Of a stretch of DNA of 38,099 bases, positions 32,930-38,099 are shown piece by piece. Location: the NCBI GenBank assembly GCA_900549455.1, contig UROM01000005.1, positions 1 to 38,099 on the forward strand. The letters are read 5' to 3'. Numbering within the stretch: the stretch's first letter is position 1; every line of letters begins with the position of its first letter. The notes below the pieces were generated by a model. It worked only from the letters and a program-made list of their open reading frames with translations, made no database searches and was not told where the DNA came from. Origin of the DNA: an uncultured Collinsella sp. (GTDB lineage: Bacteria > Actinomycetota > Coriobacteriia > Coriobacteriales > Coriobacteriaceae). A program made the position numbers and the translations under genes.

Positions 32930-34342
32930 TTATACCTCGTCGTCCTCGTGCAGGCGGCGGCGGTAATCGGCGGCCCAGCCCTCAATATTTACCTGACGGG
33001 CGCGGCCCAGACCGAGCGCGTCGGCCGGGACCGGCTCGGTGATGACGGAGCCGGCGGCCACGAGCGCGCCGTCGCCGATCTGGGCGGGCGCGACCATCAT
33101 GGTGTCGGAACCGATGAAGGCATCCTTGCCGATGACGGTCTTGTGCTTGTGCACGCCGTCGTAGTTGCAGGTGATGGAGCCCGCGCCCACGTTGACGCCG
33201 GCGCCCATGGTGGTGTCGCCGATGTAGGACAGGTGCGGAACCTTGGAGCCCTCGCCGATCGTGGACTTCTTGATCTCCACGTGCGTGCCGGCCTTGGAGC
33301 CGTCGAGCATGTGGGTGCCCGGGCGCAGGTAGGCGCGCGGGCCGCAGTCGACGCCGTTCTCGATGACGGCTTCGATGGCGATGGTCTCGTCGATGGTGCA
33401 GCCGCTGCCGACGGTGGTGTCGGTGAGGCGGCTGTTGGGGCCGAGCTGGCACTCCTCGCCCACGGTGACGTGGCCGATCAGATGCGTCTGCGGCCACACG
33501 ACGGTGTCGCGGCCGATGGTAGCGTCGGGGCCGATCCAGGCCTGCGTGGGGTCGATGAAGGTAACGCCCTCGGCCATCCAATGCTCGTTGATGCGGTCGC
33601 GCGCGATGGCGGTAAGCTGTGCGAGCTGGATGCGGCTGTTGACGCCCAGGCCGTCGCAGTAGTCGTCACAGTGGAAGATGGAGACTGCCTGGCCGTGGCC
33701 TTTGAGGATCTCGAGCATGTCGGGCAGATAGTACTCGGATTGTGCGTTGTCGTTGCCAATCTCGTCGATGTGGGCGGCGAGCTGCGCGCCGTCGAAGGCG
33801 TAGCAGCCGGCGTTGCACTCGAGCAGCGTGGCGGCCTGCTCGGGCGTGCAGTCCTTCTGCTCGATGATGCGCTCAATCTGGCCGTCGGCACCCAGCTTGA
33901 TGCGGCCGTAGCCGAAGGGGTCGGGCGGGGTCATGGTCATGACGGTGCAGGCGAGCTCGCCGGTAGCGACGGTCTGCGCGAACTTGGCGACGGTGTCGGC
34001 GGTGATGAGCGGCAGGTCGCCGTTGAGCACGACGACGGGGCCTTGCGTGATGCCGCAGGCCTCGAGCGCGACCTTGACGGCGTGGCCGGTGCCCAGGCGC
34101 TCGGTCTGCTCGACGCACTCGACCTTGGTGGCGCTGTTGGCGTAGGCGCCGTCGATAAGGGCGCGCATCTCGTCGGCGTGGCTGCCGATGACGACCACGA
34201 CGCGGCTGCAGCCGGCCTTGATGGTGGCGTCGACGATCCACTGGACCATGGGCTTACCCAGGATCTTGTGCGAAACCTTGCAGTGGTTCGACTTCATGCG
34301 GGTGCCCTCGCCGGCGGCGAGGATAATTGCGGTTGCGTCCAT
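32930..34342 (-). CDS. glmU: Bifunctional UDP-GlcNAc pyrophosphorylase / glucosamine-1-phosphate acetyltransferase
   Basis: A 470-residue enzyme making UDP-GlcNAc for peptidoglycan. The N-terminal uridyltransferase has LAAGEGTRMKS, with the conserved CKVSHKILGKPM following, and VLNGDLPLI. The C-terminal acetyltransferase is a left-handed beta helix with hexapeptide repeats (YLRPGTHM, VGAGSITCNYDGVHKHKT) and the family's final RRRLHEDDE. ATG 34342 is preceded by AGGAGA; the longer frame to 34489 crosses the promoter region and was rejected. Confidence 0.96.
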   Translation of the reverse strand: MDATAIILAAGEGTRMKSNHCKVSHKILGKPMVQWIVDATIKAGCSRVVVVIGSHADEMRALIDGAYANSATKVECVEQTERLGTGHAVKVALEACGITQGPVVVLNGDLPLITADTVAKFAQTVATGELACTVMTMTPPDPFGYGRIKLGADGQIERIIEQKDCTPEQAATLLECNAGCYAFDGAQLAAHIDEIGNDNAQSEYYLPDMLEILKGHGQAVSIFHCDDYCDGLGVNSRIQLAQLTAIARDRINEHWMAEGVTFIDPTQAWIGPDATIGRDTVVWPQTHLIGHVTVGEECQLGPNSRLTDTTVGSGCTIDETIAIEAVIENGVDCGPRAYLRPGTHMLDGSKAGTHVEIKKSTIGEGSKVPHLSYIGDTTMGAGVNVGAGSITCNYDGVHKHKTVIGKDAFIGSDTMMVAPAQIGDGALVAAGSVITEPVPADALGLGRARQVNIEGWAADYRRRLHEDDEV

Positions 34343-34374
34343 GTGATCTCCTGTTACGTTATAGAGACGTGTGT

Positions 34375-34402
34375 TTGGAAACGATACACGGCGCAATATG
34401 AT
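34375..34402 (+). promoter_or_regulatory. Promoter of the ECF transporter operon
   Basis: TTGGAA (34375-34380), a 16-base spacer and TATGAT (34397-34402). It lies in the 197-base gap between divergent glmU and ecfT. The rest of the gap (34403-34539) contains a 63-codon frame at 34439 that may be chance; no riboswitch was recognised. Confidence 0.5.
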
Positions 34403-34539
34403 ACCGCAGGCATATGATGAGCGCGTAACGATTGGCGCATGGCGGCCGATGTCGGTACCGCCGACGTGGTATTTGCGCTGGTTGTGCATGGCGGCGGCGC
34501 TGCGGCGTTGGCGTTTTGCGCGAGGGATGGGAGGTGCCC

Positions 34540-35427
34540 GTGGATATCATACGAGAGGAATCGGGCAACGAGCCCGTCGCGGCATTTTCGATGTCGCATC
34601 CGGCGGTGCCGGCGCTCTACATGGTGCTGACGTTGGGGTTCACCATGTTCTCGATGCAACCGGTGCTGATTGCGCTGTCGCTTGCGGGCGGGCTGGCGTA
34701 CGGGCTTGCGACGCGCGGCGCCGCGCGCACGTTGGGGGCGCTTCGCTGGCAGCTGCCGGTGATTTTGATCATCGCGGTGCTCAATCCGCTGTTTAGCGCC
34801 TCGGGCTCGACGGAGCTGTTCCGTATTGGCATGCGTGCGGTGTATCTAGAGAGCATGGTTTACGGCCTGTGCATGGGCGGGCTGTTTGTGGCGAGCGTGC
34901 TGTGGTTTGAGGCGGCGGCATCGATGCTTGGCTACGACAAGGTGCTTGCGCTTTTGGGTAACGCCGCGCCGGTGATCGCGCTCATGATCTCGATGTGCAT
35001 GCGGCTTATCCCGCAGTTTTTGCGCCGCGGTCGTACGGTACTGGCGGTGCAGGATGCGATTGATGTGCCGGGGCATGCGTCGGCCGACCCCGTGCGTTCG
35101 CGCCTACGGGCATCGAGCGTGTTGATGGGCTGGGGCATGGAGGATTCGCTGGAGCGCGCGGACGCCATGCGCTCCCGTGGGTGGGGTGCCGCGACGCGCC
35201 GCACGACGTACGCGCGGTATCGGCTGGGGCGCGGCGATGTTGCCGCGCTGGTTGGGCTTGCGCTGTTTGGTGTGGCCACGGCGGCAGTGGCGTGGGCCGC
35301 GACGGCGCAGTATTCGTTTTACCCGCAACTATCGGTGCCGGCGCCGTGGCCAGGCTATGTTGTATACGCGGCCTGGATGGCGCTGCCCTGCGTGCTGCGC
35401 GCGATTGACGAGAAGAGGTTTGGCTGA
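34540..35427 (+). CDS. ecfT: ECF transporter transmembrane coupling protein (EcfT)
   Basis: A 295-residue membrane protein linking the ATPases to the substrate-binding S component. About five TM helices are seen, and the two coupling-helix segments with Ala-Arg-Gly type motifs appear as MRSRGWG (about 211-217), with the earlier MRLIPQFLRRGRTVLAVQDA. The start is GTG 34540, behind GGGAGGTG; upstream in-frame codons have no family similarity. Its stop overlaps the next start by one base (TGATG), so the operon is translationally coupled. Confidence 0.88.
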   Translation: MDIIREESGNEPVAAFSMSHPAVPALYMVLTLGFTMFSMQPVLIALSLAGGLAYGLATRGAARTLGALRWQLPVILIIAVLNPLFSASGSTELFRIGMRAVYLESMVYGLCMGGLFVASVLWFEAAASMLGYDKVLALLGNAAPVIALMISMCMRLIPQFLRRGRTVLAVQDAIDVPGHASADPVRSRLRASSVLMGWGMEDSLERADAMRSRGWGAATRRTTYARYRLGRGDVAALVGLALFGVATAAVAWAATAQYSFYPQLSVPAPWPGYVVYAAWMALPCVLRAIDEKRFG

Positions 35428-36938
35428 TGACTCGGTTGGACGGAAGCATGATGGCGGGCGCGGCGTGCGGCTCGGATGCGCCGGCGATTGAAGTGCGGGA
35501 CCTGCGCTTTGCCTACCCCGGGGCCGAGGCGCCGGTGCTCGACGGGCTCGACTGGTCTGTTCCCCAAGGTGCGTTTGCGCTGCTGGTAGGTGGTACTGGG
35601 TCGGGTAAGTCAACGCTGCTCTCGCTGCTCAAACCCGAGATTTCGCCGACGGGCGAATGCGCTGGTGAGCTGCGCGTGCTGGGCGAGAACGTTGCCGACA
35701 TGGATGTTCGGGCGTCTGCGGAGCGCGTGGGCTATGTGTTTCAGGACCCCGAGAACCAGATCGTGTGCGAAACCGTGTGGCACGAGATGGCGTTTGGCCT
35801 GGAAAACTTAGGTATGTCGCGCGACGAGATGCGCCGTCGCGTGGCCGAGACCAGCTATTTCTTTGGGTTGGAGGATTGGCTCCACCGCGATACCGATACG
35901 CTTTCGGGCGGACGCAAGCAGCTGCTGTCGCTGGCGGCCGTGCTGGCGTTGCGCCCGCGCGTACTACTGCTCGACGAGCCTACGTCCCAACTGGATCCCG
36001 TTGCCGAGAAGAGTTTTCTGCATGCGCTGTTTCGCGTGAATCGCGAGTTGGGCTGCACGGTTGTTGTGGCGACGCACCAGCCGCGCCCGATGCTCGAATA
36101 CGCGACGTGTGCGTATCGGATTGAGGGCGGGCGCGTATGCGAGGTGGCTGACATTGCCTCCCTGGGGCACCGTGAAGAGCTGTTTTCTGGCGAGGCGCCA
36201 GGGCGCGGCGCCTCGCGGCGTGCAAAAAACGGAGTTTTCAGCAGCGCCGGTGGATGTCGAATACTCCCAAAAATGCACGCTGGGTCGGCTACCACCCTGG
36301 CAGGGAGCTGGTTTCGATACGATCGAGCGTCCGGCTGGGTGCTGCGCGGACTCGATGCGGCGTTCTCGGCTGGCGCAGTGCATGCGGTTGTTGGCGGCAA
36401 CGGCTGCGGCAAGTCGACAATGCTTTCGGTGCTAGCCAAGACGGTCAAGTTGCAGCGTGGGCATATGGAGCGCGGGGCGGCCTCGGCGGCACTGCTGCCT
36501 CAGAATCCCAAGGCGTTGCTGGTTGCCGAGACGGTGCGCGACGAGCTGATGGAATGGGCTTCGACCTGCGGATATGACGAGGCTGTGGCGCGGGAGCGCG
36601 CGGCGAGCCTGGGGCTGTCGGGCCTGGATGGGCGCCACCCGTACGATCTTTCGGGCGGACAGCGTCAACTGCTTGCATTGGCAAAACTGCTGCTGATTGG
36701 CCCCGAACTGCTATTGCTCGATGAGCCCACCAAGGGCTTGGACTTGGCTAGCCGTCGCATCATCGCCCGCGCCTTGCGTGACCATGCGGAGGCTGGCGGT
36801 ACCGTCATCATGGCCACGCACGATCTGGATTTTGCCGAGCAGGTTGCCGATGACATTGCCATGATGTTTGACGGTGAGATTGCCTGCATGGAGCCGCCGG
36901 CCGACTTCTTTGCCGACAACGTGTTTTATAGGGCGTGA
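35427..36938 (+). CDS. ECF transporter ATPase, two ATPase domains fused
   Basis: A 503-residue protein combining EcfA1 and EcfA2-like ATPases. Domain 1 (about 20-240) has Walker A GGTGSGKST (55-63), FQDPENQIV, signature LSGGRKQ and Walker B LLLDEPTSQLD. Domain 2 (about 295-490) has GGNGCGKST (about 323-331), LPQNPKALLV, LSGGQRQ and LLLLDEPTKGLD, plus ATHDLDF. The linker (about 254-290) is basic, low in complexity, and is encoded by two palindromes (36191-36215 and 36218-36280) that look like an inserted repeat. ATG 35427 overlaps the ecfT stop. Confidence 0.9.
   Translation: MTRLDGSMMAGAACGSDAPAIEVRDLRFAYPGAEAPVLDGLDWSVPQGAFALLVGGTGSGKSTLLSLLKPEISPTGECAGELRVLGENVADMDVRASAERVGYVFQDPENQIVCETVWHEMAFGLENLGMSRDEMRRRVAETSYFFGLEDWLHRDTDTLSGGRKQLLSLAAVLALRPRVLLLDEPTSQLDPVAEKSFLHALFRVNRELGCTVVVATHQPRPMLEYATCAYRIEGGRVCEVADIASLGHREELFSGEAPGRGASRRAKNGVFSSAGGCRILPKMHAGSATTLAGSWFRYDRASGWVLRGLDAAFSAGAVHAVVGGNGCGKSTMLSVLAKTVKLQRGHMERGAASAALLPQNPKALLVAETVRDELMEWASTCGYDEAVARERAASLGLSGLDGRHPYDLSGGQRQLLALAKLLLIGPELLLLDEPTKGLDLASRRIIARALRDHAEAGGTVIMATHDLDFAEQVADDIAMMFDGEIACMEPPADFFADNVFYRA
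36191..36280. repeat. Palindromic elements inside the fused ECF ATPase gene
   Basis: CGAGGCGCC (36191-36199) pairs with GGCGCCTCG (36207-36215). Immediately after, GCGTGCA (36218-36224) pairs with TGCACGC (36274-36280) and GGAGTxTTC (36231-36239) with GAAxACTCC (36259-36267), giving a 63-base imperfect palindrome. The whole stretch encodes the interdomain linker and keeps the frame. Confidence 0.65.
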
Positions 36939-36942
36939 TGGG

Positions 36943-37656
36943 ATGACGGATTATCGCGTCGCGCGCCTACTCGCAAAACTGGAGATCCCGCTACTGCTGG
37001 CGGTGCCAGCGGTGATGGCTGCGGCGTTGCTAGCGGGCGTTGAGCAGGCGGCGCTCGCCATGCTTGTCGTGGTGGCGCTGGTGCTTGCGCTGTTCTTCGC
37101 GGGTTACGAGACGTCGCGACCGGGCCTTCGCCAGATTATGCCCACGCTGGTATTGGCGGCGCTGGCCGCGGCGGGCCGCATCTTGTTCGGCCCCATTCCC
37201 GACTTTAAACCCGTGAGCGCCATCGCTATTATCGCGGGGGCGACGTTGGGCCGACGCAACGGCTTCATGGTCGGTGCGCTGGCGGCGCTGACCAGCAATT
37301 TCTTTTTTGGGCAGGGCATGTGGACGCCGTGGCAGATGTATGCCTGGGGTCTGGTTGGCTATGTTGGCGGCGCGCTGGCGCATGCGGGCGCTTTTGATCG
37401 CGCCGATGGCACCGTGCGCATGCCGGCGCTGCTGACCTACGGCTTTGCGTCGGGCCTGCTCTATGGAGTTGTAATCAACGCCTACGACATCATCGGCTTT
37501 GTGCAGCCGCTCACGTGGGCGGGCGCCATGGCGCGTCTTGTCACGGCGGTGCCGTTCGATATCACGCACGGTCTCGCGACCTGTGTGTTTTTGGCCGCCC
37601 TGTACAAGCCCTGGTGCCGCCGCATCAACCGTGTTGTCGTGAAATACGGACTGTAG
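36943..37656 (+). CDS. ECF transporter S component (substrate unknown)
   Basis: A 237-residue membrane protein with about six TM helices, the substrate-binding subunit of the ECF importer. The segment DFKPVSAIAIIAGATLG, followed by NGFMVGALAALTSNFFFGQG and WTPWQMYAWGLVGYVGG, is typical of a widespread S-component group without assigned ligand. No vitamin riboswitch or vitamin gene is nearby to suggest one. ATG 36943 lies four bases after the ATPase stop; the frame from 36868 inside the ATPase gene is not supported. It is the last gene of the operon and the window. Confidence 0.85.
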   Translation: MTDYRVARLLAKLEIPLLLAVPAVMAAALLAGVEQAALAMLVVVALVLALFFAGYETSRPGLRQIMPTLVLAALAAAGRILFGPIPDFKPVSAIAIIAGATLGRRNGFMVGALAALTSNFFFGQGMWTPWQMYAWGLVGYVGGALAHAGAFDRADGTVRMPALLTYGFASGLLYGVVINAYDIIGFVQPLTWAGAMARLVTAVPFDITHGLATCVFLAALYKPWCRRINRVVVKYGL

Positions 37657-37700
37657 GGCAGGTTGTGCTGGAGCAAGAACCAATACTGCTGCGGTGCCAT

Positions 37701-37858
37701 TTCAAAACTATGCCGGTTTACGGGGCCAGATTGGCATAGGCCGACCATACCGTCATTTTTCGAAAATAGGCGAGCCGTCTACCTGCGGTTTTATTTTTCC
37801 CAAGCTGCGTATGGTTGGGGGCTCGCGATTCAGCCCCGTAAACCGGCATAGTTTTGAA
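37701..37858. repeat. Element bounded by perfect 26-bp inverted repeats
   Basis: Arms 37701-37726 and 37833-37858 (TTCAAAACTATGCCGGTTTA... and exact complement) flank 106 bases that hold no convincing gene. The inside carries ACCATACCG...TCTACCTGCGGTTTTATTTTT, repeated imperfectly at 37992-38046. MITE-like size and shape; no target duplication was identified. Confidence 0.85.
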
Positions 37859-38046
37859 GCGGGCCGACTCATATGACGGTCGCCGCGGGCCCTAGGAGCC
37901 AAAATGATCCGTTTCCTCCGTCCCTAAGGGGTCGTTGGGGGGTGCTCGCCACGAAACCGGGCCATCTACTACGTTTGACCCGATACCTCCAACCATACCC
38001 GCGTTTTATTAAAAACCGCAGGCTTTCTACCTGCGGTTTTCTTTTT
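37744..38046. repeat. Imperfect direct repeats in the terminal gap
   Basis: Copy 1 at 37744-37798 and copy 2 at 37992-38046 share ACCATACC, T-rich and A-rich middle parts, and an exact TCTACCTGCGGTTTT (37778-37792 and 38026-38040). Copy 2 forms a terminator; copy 1 only a weak stem. No gene is seen in 37657-38099. Confidence 0.65.
38012..38046 (+). terminator. Rho-independent terminator near window end
   Basis: AAAACCGCAGG (38012-38022) pairs with CCTGCGGTTTT (38030-38040), then CTTTTTC. It is 356 bases after the last gene, so it ends either a long 3' UTR of the ECF operon or a separate small RNA. Confidence 0.85.
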
Positions 38047-38060
38047 CAAGACTTTAGTCT

Positions 38061-38081
38061 GCTGGCCGCGCAGCGGCCAGC
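38061..38081. repeat. Short GC hairpin at window end
   Basis: GCTGGCCGC (38061-38069) and GCGGCCAGC (38073-38081) form a perfect 9-bp stem followed by TTTAAA, just after AGACT/AGTCT (38049-38060). Confidence 0.6.
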
Positions 38082-38099
38082 TTTAAACCACCCGCTACG

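Noticed and set aside
34439..34630. Small 63-codon gene upstream of ecfT
   Set aside because: It overlaps the ecfT start, has no Shine-Dalgarno of note, and its second half is shadow-like (Arg/Ser/Cys-rich). Kept only as a remark.
37701..37858. Insertion sequence with terminal inverted repeats
   Set aside because: The 106-base interior has no transposase; at most it is a MITE-like element.

Overview
The window looks like a piece of a Collinsella-like genome (Coriobacteriia, Actinomycetota), probably a metagenome or isolate contig. The evidence is the high GC content with G/C-rich third codon positions, the set of household proteins, a membrane-embedded LuxR-type regulator of the kind common in Coriobacteriia, an actinobacterial-style PyrR site in front of carA, and many short palindromic repeats between genes. 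The genus is an inference; no 16S or marker search was possible. The first 48 bases are not biological: they are an Illumina Nextera i5 adapter joined to the contig end.

Layout. 49-421 is the 3' end of purD, followed by a Nudix hydrolase, an MsbA/MdlB-type ABC exporter half-transporter and a single-pass membrane protein of unknown function. 4266-9065 is carA-carB (carbamoyl phosphate synthesis) behind a PyrR-binding leader. 9066-9487 is a 422-base non-coding island of three long hairpins, followed by purE, a class B sortase and a small MoaE-like protein. A CmpB-type membrane protein (minus strand) stands back to back with purF, and purM-purN follow. 16951-17812 is a toxin-antitoxin pair (RelB/DinJ-like antitoxin with a PIN toxin). 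Next come a PTS EIIA domain protein, a PrsA/SurA-like foldase, a YqeY protein, a polar amino-acid ABC importer (ATPase, Tat-type lipoprotein, two permeases) and a cytidylate-kinase-like protein. Then come a 12-TM LuxR regulator (minus), a large surface protein with a degenerate sorting signal, and a 394-base gap carrying an unusual regular array of alternating inverted repeats. The minus-strand block 28298-34342 holds nfnB-nfnA (electron-bifurcating transhydrogenase), pth, prs and glmU. The window ends with an ECF transporter operon (ecfT, a fused double ATPase, S component) and a 443-base repeat-rich gap.

How the genes work together. prs makes PRPP, which purF (and the pyrimidine route fed by carAB) consumes. 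purD, purE, purF, purM and purN cover five steps of IMP synthesis, scattered in small clusters rather than one operon. nfnAB interconverts NADH, NADPH and ferredoxin in an anaerobe. The sortase and the surface protein are plausible partners only at the level of function; they are 15 kb apart and the sorting motif is atypical.

The most interesting content is between genes: (1) six copies of a 16-bp motif in strictly alternating orientation with 23-25 base spacers (27940-28157); (2) two inverted copies of a 44-base hairpin core that differ by a compensatory base-pair change and carry unrelated but self-complementary outer arms (9078-9392), plus a similar 28-bp perfect hairpin between prs and pth; (3) a GGGACA-containing REP-like palindrome family, two copies of which supply the stop codon of the neighbouring gene; (4) a palindrome lying in frame inside the linker of the fused ECF ATPase.
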